64,000 nt of DNA from Chamaecrista fasciculata (taxonomy: Eukaryota > Streptophyta > Magnoliopsida > Fabales > Fabaceae): assembly GCA_003254925.1 (NCBI GenBank), contig QANZ01044994.1, positions 201,326 to 265,325 on the forward strand, given 5' to 3'. Under the pieces are notes generated by a model. It saw only the letters and a list, made by a program, of their open reading frames with translations, had not been told where the DNA came from and ran no database searches. Numbering within the stretch: the stretch's first letter is position 1; the number at the start of each line of letters is the position of its first letter. Both the position numbers and the translations under genes were made by a program. Of the stretch, positions 34,984 to 46,141 are shown one piece after another.

Positions 34984-35626
34984 ATGGATTTTATCAAGAG
35001 CAGCAACATCTTTGTCATGCTTCTTGTGCTTCTATTATTCACTGCTGGTAATAATCATGAACTATATATATATATATATTAAATTCCAGTCTAATTGTGT
35101 TACATTATATTGATGATAATTTTGAAGTCGGTGGATATATTAGTAAAAATATACTTTATATCAAGAGATTAATTAATAATAATGAATTACTCAATTTTTA
35201 TATAACTCTACAATTTTCAATTTATTTTTAAAATTATATTAGACTCGATCATGAGTCTCACAGTTTGTTCAACTTAAACAAAAATAAATGTGAGCACAAA
35301 AATAAAAATATTAAGTAATGAATTCTTTTAAGCTTGGACTAAAAGTCCGACCCATTTTTATGAACTTATATTTGTTAATATTAATTATATATATACATAC
35401 TTTATTATTCTTAACTCAAAAAAATCATTTAAATATATATGTATTAATGGTGCATGCAGGTAGGGATGAGGTTAGGGCACAAACAGCCAAGGTTTGCTTG
35501 AGTGATGCGGATCTGCCTAGTTGCACTCTTGATGCTTGCAATTCTTTATGTGTCAAAACCTTTGGCAGCGCTAGTGGATTATCTTGTAACGACGGAACAA
35601 GATGTACTTGCTCTCATCTTTGTTAA
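34984..35626 (+). CDS. DEFL gene F: secreted eight-cysteine peptide
   Basis: Exons 34984-35047 and 35460-35626, phase 1, 76 residues. Signal peptide MDFIKSSNIFVMLLVLLLF plus TAG. The mature region starts near RDEVRAQTAKVCLSDADLPS and carries KVC, PSC, DAC, SLC, LSC, RCTC and HLC. Spacing is C-x8-C-x4-C-x3-C-x11-C-x5-C-x-C-x3-C. It ends exactly at the last cysteine. Intron only 412 bp, without a large insertion. The TATA box is intact, and AATAAA lies at 35673-35678 in the conserved 3' flank. This is one of the two cleanest members; a defensin-like fold is inferred from cysteine order. Confidence 0.92.
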
Positions 35627-36325
35627 TTAATTAATTAAGGATATCTATCTATCACAAATAATAACTCATCATCAATAAATACTTGTTTTGATTTCAGAGA
35701 TTATGTTGTTGTCATGCTCTATAGTCCATACTTAAATGTGTTCAATTATTTCACAAGAACGAACGTACAATGCATCTAAATTCTATATTTTACTGCCTAA
35801 ATATATTTATTTGAGCAATAATTAACTTCCATTTCTTGTGTTCATGGATTGAGCACTCCTAGAGTTCACATAGCCCAACTCAATTTTCCAATGAATATGG
35901 GCTTTGGTTCTATTTTTTTGTAAAAAAAAAAACCATAATTTTAAAAAGAAACAAATTTTATGACTTTTCTATGAATGGACCAAAATAAATAAATACATAA
36001 ATAAAAAAAGAAACAAAATCTTATATAAAATAATCAATCATTGTACAAAAAAAACTATGTACATAATAATCAAATATTAAATAAGAATATAAATTAAGCT
36101 TTGTTATGAAAAAAACTTAAGTAAGGTTCCTTATATGTTTGCCATAAGGATCCTCCAACCAGAGGTTTGATGTTAGTAAAATGTTTCATTTTAGTCCCAA
36201 ACTATTGAATATGGATCATTTCAAGTTCAAACGTGACGAGTTTAGAGTTAGGTATTGTTCTCATATAGCACTTTCTCTATCCATATGGAGCTGTCAGCAA
36301 ATAAGATCAAATCGATTCTAACAGT
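35627..36325. repeat. Conserved 3' flank of the DEFL unit (after gene F)
   Basis: Same blocks as after gene D and gene G: ttaattaattaaggatatct, ggattgagcactc, cacatagcccaactc, atgggctttggttct and gctttgttatg. No gene. Confidence 0.75.
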
Positions 36326-37128
36326 TAGACCTGATCATGAGTCCGAAAGCCCGTCCGGCTCGATTGGCCCGGCCCGAAAATAAAAGCCCGAAAGAAAATA
36401 AGCCCGAATTTTAAAGGCCCGTTTAAAAAACGGGCCAGGCTCAGGCTTTTTTTCAAGCCCGCCCATTTTATATGTTTATATTTATAATATATTAAAATAA
36501 TATCATGACTAATTTACTAATTACTATACAATATATATAATAATATATTTACCTTGAGAGTTGAGAGTCAGATTTATTATTAATAAATATAATATATATA
36601 TATATATAATATGATAAGAAGAATAATATATTTTAATCTAAAAAGTAAAAAGACACCCAATCAATATCAAAATCAAATACCAATTTGAAGCATTAATTAA
36701 AAAAATATCAATTTGAAGCAAACCCACCAAACCCTACTGTACGTTAGTCTCTTCACACAGAAGCACACTCTAAAGTCTAAACTCGGTCCCTTTGTAGTTC
36801 GGTTCTCAAGTTCTTCTCTTGGTTTCCTTGGGCCATTTCAGCTCTCTTTTCTCACCATTCATTGGTCTCATTTGTCAGTTTTCATTTCTCACTTCTAGCT
36901 CTTGGTCGAATTTTGTTAATCTCGTCTCTCAAAATTCCGTGGCTCTCTCTCTCTCCCCTTTATTTCATTTCAATATGGGCCCGCATACAAAACGGGCTCA
37001 CTTGATCTAAAAACGGGCCGAGCTTGGCCCGTGAAGATTCAGGCCCGGGCTCGGGCCCTAATATTGTGAGTTACTACCCTTCAAAGCCCGGCCTGTCTTT
37101 TAACGAGTTCGGCCCGCGATCAGGTCTA
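36326..37128. mobile_element. hAT-type MITE with GC-rich ends
   Basis: Termini TAGACCTGATC and GATCAGGTCTA. Flanking 8-bp repeats ctaacagt (36318-36325) and ctaacaat (37129-37136) differ by one base. Subterminal regions are packed with gcccg/cgggc words; the centre is AT-rich. An 8-bp duplication and this terminus fit hAT. No transposase; short open frames inside are fortuitous. Confidence 0.88.
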
Positions 37129-37139
37129 CTAACAATAAA

Positions 37140-37310
37140 CTGCTTGTTTTATGATCAAACAAGCAAAGTTAATCATGTCTCTCTCGTTTCAAATTCGAAT
37201 GCGACAAACTCAGAGCTACGAGTTCTTCTTAACAAGTCCTTTGAACTTGAAATGAAAGACAAGAGAAATATGTTCAAATTCAATAGTTTGGGACCAAAAT
37301 AACCCTTTGA
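37140..37310. repeat. Partial R1 repeat
   Basis: Shares tctctctcgtttcaaattcg, gagctacgagtt and gggaccaaaata with the R1 family. Only one end is present. It abuts the hAT MITE, which probably inserted into it: R1 wording (gatcatttcaagttcaaacg) also occurs on the left side near 36213. Confidence 0.6.
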
Positions 37311-38254
37311 CCAATATTAGTCTACTTTTGTCCTTTAATTTTTTTAGTCATTGAATTTGAAAGAGACTCCAACGTTAATGATTTCTATATATATATTTTT
37401 AAGACGGATTCACTTAAACTCATGAACCAAATATTAGGTTTTGTAGAATTTTCATGTTATTAATATTTTGATCTTTCACTTTATATTATGGTCATTGAAT
37501 TTCAGAGATAGACCCAATCATTGATGATTGTAATTTTCTACGGGCCCATAATTATATTTTACACATTTTAAGGATCGATTCATGGAACCAATACAAAATC
37601 ATGGAGCAAATTAAATTACACATTTTCTTTCCTAAATAAAATCTCTTGTATTTGTTATATGAGATTTCTATTAATTACGAGGATTTAATTTACTATCTAT
37701 TCTTTAAGATATAATAAGGAGAAGCAAGCCTCAAATCATGCCACATGGCTCCTACATGGCATGGGGCACACCAACGAATTTGGAAATACTAATGCGTGTT
37801 CATGACGTGTCTCCTATATGGCATATTTGATACCACTAATTGCATGACACGTGGAATTTAGCTTAAAATTATATACGTATTGCCATGTGGAAATTATAAA
37901 ATTAAATTAAATATGCCATTAATTTTGCGGCTGGATAATAGATTGATTCACATAATTGTTGATTGATTCCATTTATAGTAATCCTAAAAGCATGATTGGA
38001 AATCACATCCATGATTTTTGGAGTTGAGTATCATAGACTAATTACCATGACTAGGGTTTAGGGGTTATTTATGGACCAATTTTAAGCATGTTATTTCATG
38101 AAATTATCATAAATATAAAATTATTTATTATATTAATTTGTAATTTGTTTATATAATAATAATTTCTATATTTTGATATACTACAATTGACGAATTTGGA
38201 AATGCAATTAATTTGATTATATGGTATCTCTAAATAATCAATTAAATTAGTGTA

Positions 38255-38440
38255 TCTATTCTCTATGATATAATAAGGAGAAACATACTCAATTTCTTGC
38301 CACATGGCTCTTACATGGCATGGGGGCCACTGACTAATCTGACATGGCTCCTGCATGGCATAATTGTAACCACTAAATGATTGCCAATTGGACTGCGTGT
38401 GACACTTGGATTTATTTTGCCAACTAGACTTTTCATAATT
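38255..38440 (+). repeat. Second Helitron 5'-terminal segment
   Basis: Repeats the first ~170 bp of the Helitron (37696 onward): gatataataaggagaaac, cttgccacatggct and acatggcatgggg. It could be a nested second Helitron or a duplicated terminus. Only one 3' terminus was found. Confidence 0.75.
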
Positions 38441-39033
38441 ATTGCAGCCCAATTTCGAATTTAATATGATTGGCAATCAAATTAAATTAATTTTAGCATT
38501 TTTAGCAATCAATTAAATATATGGTAGAGTGTTTTGTTGTTATTTTAGGTTTAATTGAAAAATCAATATTAAGATATGTGAGCCAGCAAGGTAAATTCGA
38601 ACTAATGTCAATTAGTAGTTAATTGACATATCAATCATTCCTTAAAATCAAAAATTAAAAATAAAACTAATTATTCGATTTCCTTCAATTCCGGAATTAA
38701 TAAGTTAATTAGTAAATATATATATATATATATAATAATTATAAAGTAGACCTATTGAAATTATTATGCCCAGATTATTCTAATTTTGTGATTAGGTTAC
38801 ATGATTTTCTCCAATCATAAATTCAAATTAATATGCATTATTTTAGAATATCTTTTTCAAATTCAAATTTTAATTTTATGATATCCACTATATAATATCT
38901 CTAATTTAGGCTGGAATTTTTCCTTATATATACTTCTTCAGTTATAGTTCATTTCTACCATTCTCACGTTTTTTTTTTTTTCTCTGATTCAGGTTTTCTC
39001 TTTTGTTCTTCAGCAAGAGTAAATGATCAAGAA

Positions 39034-39423
39034 TAATGCGTTTGAGGGACTCTTCTGTTTTTAAACTGTGCACGAAATTGAGTAAGTATTTTGTGATTTT
39101 TATTTTCAGAATTGGTACGAATTTTGCAAGTTGCATCTACTACTTTCTATTTCTATTTATTTTTTCAGAAAAATGCTATTTTGCTATAGAAAATGACTGC
39201 AACATAAATCAAGAGGTATCCTTCTCTCATTGAAATTGTAGACACAAACAAAATACTTTTCATTATCCTCACTTCTATTTCACATTTCTTGGATCAGAAA
39301 AAATGCTCAAGGATGTCTCCTTGCAAATACTCAAGGATTTATTTTGAGCAAGGAAGCAATCAAAAGATGGAAGCACGACATTTGCAATTGTGGTGCAATT
39401 TTTGAAGATTATTAGGGTAGCCA
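39034..39423 (+). CDS. Possible small spliced gene carried by the Helitron (uncertain)
   Basis: A TATA-like ttatatatac lies at 38923, and a CT-rich leader precedes ATG 39034 (MRLRDSSVFKLCTKL). A GTAAGT donor at about 39080 and a polypyrimidine-CAG acceptor at 39168 give KKCYFAIENDCNINQE. A second intron with acceptor near 39298 leads to a cysteine-bearing exon. Depending on phase it reads KKCSRMSPCKYSR... or GCLLANTQGF...DICNCGAI and a stop. Neither reading can be chosen by eye, and I recognise no family. It may be a captured gene fragment or chance. Confidence 0.3.
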
Positions 39424-39599
39424 ACCAGCCATAAGTATTTTTTTTTTTGCCTTGATAGACATGAGTCTATGTGTTTAGGTCTTTATAATATTTTAGAGTT
39501 CTTTTCTTTTCCTTTCATATTAAACGTAAGCTTTTTTGTACGTTGAAAGTTGTATTGAATTTTATCATTATCTAATGAAGAAATTATTCAAGGGTACTC

Positions 39600-41480
39600 A
39601 CAAGTCTATACATGTTCATTTGTGATTCAATCATTTGTGACCCTTTGAATTAATTTTGATTCTAAATTTCAGTGTATATAATATTAATAGTAATAATAAT
39701 TAAAATTTAGCCTTTCTCTCTTGAATCTTTACCAAACTCAAATTGGATCATAATACCAGTTGGATACTTGGATCATATTTATATATATATACACACATAT
39801 AATTCTAATGTTATGAAGCCTTTCGTGTATATGGTCTTCAAACACATGAATTCCAATTGATCTAAAATTAAGAAGAAAAAAAAGGCCAAACAAATTTGGC
39901 ATCTTGATTACCTTTTTTAGAAAAACAAAATCTGAAAATAACATGTATTTGTTGTTGAAAATATTTATATGCCTAAGTAATAAACTTAAATCATTAATAA
40001 TATTCAACCAAAAAAATATTGTTGATATTGCATGAAAAATTAAATTTTAAACTTATTATTAAATAAATTTTAAAACCAAAATATGCTTCTTTTAACATTT
40101 TCTAAATATAATTACTCTAATACTAGGGAAAAATTAATTTAAATTTAAGTTAGTAATAAAAATTTAAGTTTTTTTCTATAATTTTGAAATTAATCAACAT
40201 TAAAGATGCTAAATTTGTGGACAACTTAATGTCATATCATTACTACAAAATAAATTGTCATAACTATTATTGCATTTTTAAAAGTCATAGTGTTATTTTG
40301 CCTAAAATTATTTATTTTTATTATAACAATAATAATATCTTATCATTAATAAATTATTTTTTGTGTTTCTCTTGGAGAGTATGACTTTTTAAAAGTCATA
40401 ATTGGAATTTTAAAATTTATAATATTATTTATCCTAAAAGATGAATAATATGTTATAATTTATTTTTCATGTTTCTCTTGGAGAGTATGACTTTCTTTTT
40501 TTCTATTTCAAATCTGGTCCAAATATGAATTTCCAATTTAACTGAATAGTAATATTAACATTAAAAAAAAAGTTCAATAACTATTTTTCACATGATAATA
40601 GAAAATCATAGTGATAGCTTAGAGTTTATTATGTTTATAATTCAGTAGAAACAAAATGAAAAAAAAAAAGGTGTCCAAAACTTAGCCAAATTAATTCTAA
40701 TAAATGTAAATAGTAAATACACATATTAAAGCATGCAAATTAATTCTAATAAATGTCATATAAAAGTAATGACAATGCAAATTTAACTATATATAGCAAA
40801 TTTACAAATTGAACTCACAAATTTGACTATATATAAAAGTAATTTCTTTCCTTTATCATTTAGAATTAATATAGGGTAAATTTCTTTCCTACTCCAACAA
40901 TAGCAAATTTACAAATTCAAAATATTATGGTTTTTTGAATTTCCTTATGTTTGATGGTGTTTGCCCCACTATTCTAAATACTCTTTCTTCCATTAGGTTA
41001 CCACTGCATAACAATAATAAAAAATCGTTGTAGGTTTCGATTGGGTCATTCAAAAAACCATCGAACTATCGTAGGTTATAATGAATTTTCTATATCAACT
41101 ATCTCAAAACTTTTTATAGTTAATGTTTTTTTAGTGTACAAGCTTCATTAGCAAGCATTTTAAATAGCAATATACAAGGGGATTTTTTTATGAACATTTT
41201 GAGTAATTTTATTTTCAATCATCCAAAAAATAATTATATATTATTTATTGTGTTATCCTATAAATTAATTTGTGGACCCCTAATTTCTTCAAAATTTTTA
41301 AAATAGAAATTACAAACCATTTTCTAGACTTCTAAAGAATTGGTTGTGTAATGGTGACATCGATATATAAAATTGTAAAGGATATGTTATATATGTAAAT
41401 AAAATGCTATTCTTTTTTAATCAGTTTCAAAGGATGAAGGAATACATTTTAACCAAAACAAACTTGAGACTTTTCTCTAT
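39600..41480. other. Helitron interior, no gene seen
   Basis: Very AT-rich. Two similar blocks near 40200-40390 and 40395-40490 share cttggagagtatgactttt, a small local duplication. No exon or RNA gene was recognised. Confidence 0.5.
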
Positions 41481-41483
41481 AAT

Positions 41484-41609
41484 CCCTAGAGTCGACATTG
41501 TTGGGAGGACTCTACCATTTTGTCTCCATAGCTCGAATGAGATTAGTCTTCGTTTGGACCGTTACACGGATAGGCAGGGGAAACTCATGGTCAATCCAAA
41601 AAAAATGTT
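41484..41609 (+). mobile_element. 5'-truncated SINE (family 1) inside the Helitron
   Basis: Matches the 3' part of the SINE at 50266: agtcgacattgttgggagga, gaatgagattagtctt, acacggataggcag and an A run. The tRNA-like head is missing. Confidence 0.8.
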
Positions 41610-42068
41610 ACCAAAAACAAAAATTTGGTTAAACTATAGTCTAAAATGGTGACATCTTCTACCATTATTTTTAATTGGACCATTGAAATGAATCATTTCT
41701 CTCTCATATCTTCTATAAACCAAACTACAATACAAATTTCAATCCCAAAATATATAAATGCTATAATTGTCTATTGCAACAATTCAAACTATTGTTATAC
41801 ATAGAATGAAACCAAACCTATTTTTTTCTCTCCCCATTTTTATATATTCAGTTCTCATAATCTGAATCCCGTGCAACGCACGGGTCCCAACCTAGTTAAG
41901 TAAAAGCTAATTAGGAAAGAAAATATAAAAATAATTTAATGAGAAGTAATGTTTAAAGTATAAAAACCCTGCCTCAAACTTTCAACTAATCCCACCATAC
42001 ATTCAAGCTACCAAATAATTTTTTTTGTTTCAGTGAACAGCTACCAAATAATTAATTTCTCTTGAAAT

Positions 42069-42647
42069 ATGGATTTCACTAAGGGCAACAAGATCTTTGT
42101 CATGCTTATTGTGCTTCTCTTATTCACTGCTGGTAATAATCATGAACTATATATATTAATTATCATTGTCATCACTTTTCTTTAATCTAATTTATTGTTC
42201 ATAGTTTGTAATATATATATATATATATATTGAATTCCAGTCTAATTGTGTTACATTGATGATAATTTTGAAATCGGTGGATATGTTAGTAAAAATATAC
42301 TTTATATCAAGAGATTAATTAATAATAATGAATTACTCAATTTTTATGTAACCCTACAATTTTCAATATTAATTATATAAATACATACTTTATTATTCTT
42401 AACTCAAAAAAATCATTTTAAATATATATATATATATATATATATGGTTATTTAAAATGTGTTGATGGTGCATGCAGGTAGGGATGAGGTTAGGGCACAA
42501 ACTGCCAAAATTTGCTTGAGTGATGCTGATCTGCCTAATTGCACTCTTGATTCTTGCACTGCTTTATGTAAAAAAGCCTTCAACAACGCTGCTACGGGAA
42601 TTTCTTGTAACGATGGAACAAGATGTACCTGCTCTCATCTCTGTTAA
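42069..42647 (+). CDS. DEFL gene G: secreted eight-cysteine peptide
   Basis: Exons 42069-42132 and 42478-42647, phase 1, 77 residues. Exon 1 encodes MDFTKGNKIFVMLIVLLLF plus TAG, the most changed signal peptide among copies C-G. Exon 2 reads RDEVRAQTAKICLSDADLPN and onward with KIC, PNC, DSC, ALC, ISC, RCTC and HLC; loop 4-5 is 12 residues. It ends at the last cysteine. TATA at 41959, intron 345 bp with a TA microsatellite, AATAAA at 42683. The distal promoter was displaced by the 4.2-kb Helitron, leaving about 170 bp of conserved sequence upstream of the ATG. Confidence 0.92.
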
Positions 42648-43060
42648 TTAACTAATTAAGGATATCTATATAACTCATCATCAATAAAATACTTGTTATG
42701 ACTTCAGAGAATTGTGTTGTCATTGCTTCATAATTAACTTCTATTTTTTGTGTTTATGGATTGAGCCCTCGTTGAGTTCACATAGCCCAACTCAATTTTC
42801 CATTGAATATGGGCTTTGATTCTACTTTTTTGGTAAAAAAAAATACTTTTAAAAAGAAACAGTTTTATGACTTTTCTATAAATGGACCAAAATAACTAAA
42901 TAAATAAAAAGAAACAAAGTCTTAAATAAAATAATCAATCATTGTACAAAAAGAATAGCTATGTACATAATAATCAAAATATTTAATAAGAATATAAATT
43001 AAGCTTTGTTATATTAATTTGTAAATAGGAAAAAACTTAAGTAATAAGGTTTCTTATATT
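42648..43060. repeat. 3' flank of gene G, first copy
   Basis: Same blocks as after D and F (catcatcaataaaata, ttcacatagcccaactc, cattgtacaaaaa, gctttgttatatt). Confidence 0.75.
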
Positions 43061-43084
43061 TTTTCCATAAGGTTCCTCTGATCA

Positions 43085-43625
43085 TAATCTTAATTTACAT
43101 TCTCTTTCTTCTATCACAAATAATAACTCATCATCAATAAAATTCAGAGATTATGTTATCATTGCTTCATAATTAACTTCCATTTTTTGTGTTCATGGAT
43201 TGAGCTCTCGTTGAGTTCACATAACCCAACTCAATTTTCCAATGAATATGGACTTTGATTTTATTTTTTTTTTGGTAAAAAAAAAAGCATAATTTTAAAA
43301 AGAAGCAAAATTTTATGACTTTTCTATGAATGGAACAAAATAAATAAATACATAAATAAAAAGAAACAAAATCTTATATAAAATAATCAATCATTGTACA
43401 AAAAAAATAGCTATGTACATAATAATCAAAATATTAAATAAGATTATAAATTAAGCTTTGTTATTAAATAAGAAAAGATATTAAGAATTTTACCTAAGTT
43501 TTTCCCTTTGCAATAGGAAAAAACTTAAGGTAAGGTTCCTTATATGTTTGTCATAAGGTTCCTCCAATCAGAATCTTGATTTACATTCTTTTTCTTCTAT
43601 GATTGGTTATGCAAAAAAATGTGTA
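43085..43625. repeat. 3' flank, second tandem copy
   Basis: Starts tatcacaaataataactcatc without any preceding exon 2, then repeats the same blocks as 42648-43060. It is probably the 3' remnant of a lost gene. Confidence 0.75.
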
Positions 43626-43634
43626 TTTAATAAT

Positions 43635-44220
43635 GAGTAAAATCACTTTCCGGTCCCTGAATTATGCACTCGCTGACAGATAGGTCCCTGAATTTTACCC
43701 ATTGTACTAGCCGGTCCCCGAATTTTTCAAACGCTGCACGAATTGGTCCCTCCGTCATATTGGCGTTACAAAAATGCTGACGTGGCCATAACGGACGCTG
43801 ATGTGTCCCGTTATGTGCTGACGTGTCCCGTTATTGCCACGTCAGATCCCGTTATGTTGAAAAAAAAAAAATTGTGCCACATAGATAAATAGACACATCA
43901 GCATTGTTGTAGTGTATTTTCCGGTCCCTGCGTTTTGGCCAGTGTACTTTGCGGTCCCTTAATTGATCCAGCCACTCATTTTTATTTTATTATTTTCAAT
44001 TCACCCTCTTTTTTATCATCTTCATTCATTTTAGTCCCAAATTCTCAAAATAAAATTNTCCGTTTTGGCCACGTCAGCATTTTTGTAACGCCAATATGAC
44101 GGAGGGACCAATTAGTGCAGCGTTTGAAAAATTCGGGGACCGGCTAGTACAATGGGTAAAATTCAGGGACCTATCTGTCAGCGAGTGCATAATTTAGGGA
44201 CCGGAAAGTTAGTTTACTCA
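43635..44220. mobile_element. Mutator-like MITE with 9-bp TSD
   Basis: Long terminal inverted repeats (about 165 bp) start GAGTAAAATCACTTTCCGGT and mirror at the right end (gggaccggaaagttagttta). TTTAATAAT flanks it at 43626-43634 and 44221-44229. A 9-bp duplication with long arms is typical of Mutator-like elements. A single N lies at 44058. No transposase. Confidence 0.92.
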
Positions 44221-44269
44221 TTTAATAATATTCTCTCTCTATCATGATTGGTCATGGATCAAATTTTCA

Positions 44270-44760
44270 TAAGAATATTTATGTATCAAGAATAATAATT
44301 CATCATCAATAAAATACTTGCTATGATTTCAGAGATTATGTTGTCATTGCTTCATAATTAATTTCTATTTTTTGCGTTCATGGATTGACCATTTGAGCCC
44401 TTGTTGAGTTCTCATAGCCCAACTCAATTTTCCAATAAATATGGGCTTTGGTTCTATTTGTTTTTGGTAAAAAAGAAACCATAATTTTAAAAAGAAAAAA
44501 GTTTTATGACCTTTCTATAAATGGACCCAAATAAATAAATAAAAAGAAACAAAATCTTATATAAAATAATCAATAATGGTACAAAAAAAATAGTTATGTA
44601 CATAATAATCAAAATAATAAATAAGAATATAAATGAAGCTTTGTTATATTAATTTGCAATAGGAAAAAACTTAGGTTTCTTATATGTTTGTCATAAGATT
44701 CTTTCAATCAGAATTTTGATTTACATTCTCTCTCTTTCATAATTGGTTATGCAAGAAAGG
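44270..44760. repeat. 3' flank, third tandem copy
   Basis: From atttatgtatcaagaataat it repeats the DEFL 3' flank once more (catcatcaataaaatac, gagttctcatagcccaact, agctttgttatattaattt). Again there is no exon 2. Confidence 0.75.
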
Positions 44761-45160
44761 AATTTTAATATTCTCTCTCTACTATGATTGGTCATGCATT
44801 AAATTTTTGTCACGTGTCAAATATTTATTGAGAAACCTTATAACAAATATATAAAAAATTTTACCTAAATTTTTCCCCATAATATGCAATGGTTTGACCC
44901 TTGTTATCAAGATATCGGTAACCATCTCTCTTCAAATTTTTGTTGACTATTTAAAATGATCTTAAATTGATTTAGGTACAAAAGAAACAAACTTATAAAA
45001 AATATGTGTCAAGCCAAAAATAAAAATAAAAATAAAAATATAAGTGAAATTCTTATACTTATCAAGAACATAATTGAGCTTATCTTTAAACTTGGGTGAA
45101 TTACAAATATATTGCATCTCCAAGAATTCTTAAACTAATTTAGGCATCAAAGATACTTCT

Positions 45161-46055
45161 TAAAAAAAAAAATGCAACAACACCCCTTAAATTTTGAGTA
45201 ATATGGAAACAGATCCTTAAACTTTCAATTAGATCCTTTTATCCATTTTTTCACTAAAGGTGTTAATTATTGTTATGTCATCTTCTCATGTGTCACTTTT
45301 TTTTTGCATCTAATCAATCCTAATAAGATTATTAATTTATTTAATACAATCTTGACATCTTTTTATATTTTCAAGTGAATAAAAAAGAGTGAGAGATTTA
45401 AATTGAAGTTACCTTTAAAAATTGATTTTATTATAATCTAAGAGATTGTCATTTAAATACTTATTGTATTAAAATTCAAAGTCGTTAATAAATAAGAAAA
45501 ATACGTCTTTATTATGTAATGATGCCATTAAAGTCCAATTATAACTCAACTTATAATTATAGAAAATGTTATTTTAATAAAAAAAAAATTTAAGTATTTT
45601 ATGTATAGTTTAATAAATAATTATATAATATTTACTTATATTTAATTAGTTTTGAATAACGTATAAAATATGTTTAACTGTATTTTATTTTACATTAATA
45701 ATATATAAAATATTATATTTATGTTTTATTAAATTATTATTTTTAATATAGAGAATACTTTGCAAAACAATTCACAAGTGTTATCGTAGTATAAGTGGTG
45801 AGATGTTGTTTATCTAGTATGCAGTGTTATCGTATTAAACTATTAATTGTCATTTATTATACACTCTTGTATTTTAAAAGTCAATTATTAATAATGACAA
45901 AAAAAAAGTGATACATAAGAAGATGACATGGTAAAAAAAATTAGATAAAAGGATCTAATTCCTAAATCTTCAAAGTTTAAGGATTTAATTTTTAAAAATG
46001 AAAGTTTAAGGATCTATTTCCAAATGACTCAAAATTTAAGGGGTGTTGCATTTTT
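45161..46055. mobile_element. Long-TIR foldback element, family R2 copy 1
   Basis: Left arm: caacaccccttaaattttgag, ccttaaactttcaattagat and catttttt cactaaaggtg. These are mirrored at the right end (gatctaattcctaaatc, atttaaggggtgttgcat). The centre is very AT-rich. The outer element at 59935-60840 belongs to the same family. Confidence 0.75.
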
Positions 46056-46141
46056 CCCTAAAAAAAACCCTTATCATTATGTGTTCCTTTTATACTAAGT
46101 TTATCAATTAAATTCCCCTGATTTACCTCCATTTTATAAAA

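Larger units (their letters stand above)
37696..41895 (+). mobile_element. Non-autonomous Helitron (4.2 kb) in promoter region of gene G
   Basis: The left end is A|TCTATTCTTTAAGATATAAT. The right end has the hairpin CCCGTGCAACGCACGGG, nine bases, then CTAG|T. TC start, 3' hairpin, CTRR end and insertion between host A and T are the Helitron criteria. Host sequence continues across it: ggatttaatttacta on the left and ttaagtaaaagctaattagg on the right match the uninterrupted promoter of D, F and H. No Rep/helicase frame is present. A second left-type terminus, TCTATTCTCTATGATATAAT, lies inside at 38255. Confidence 0.9.

Noticed and set aside
36713-37302. Three plus-strand frames in the hAT MITE region
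   Set aside because: They cover terminal and interior parts of a non-autonomous element and an R1 fragment; no transposase motif.
41404-41652. 82-codon plus-strand frame
   Set aside because: Mostly the truncated SINE inside the Helitron.
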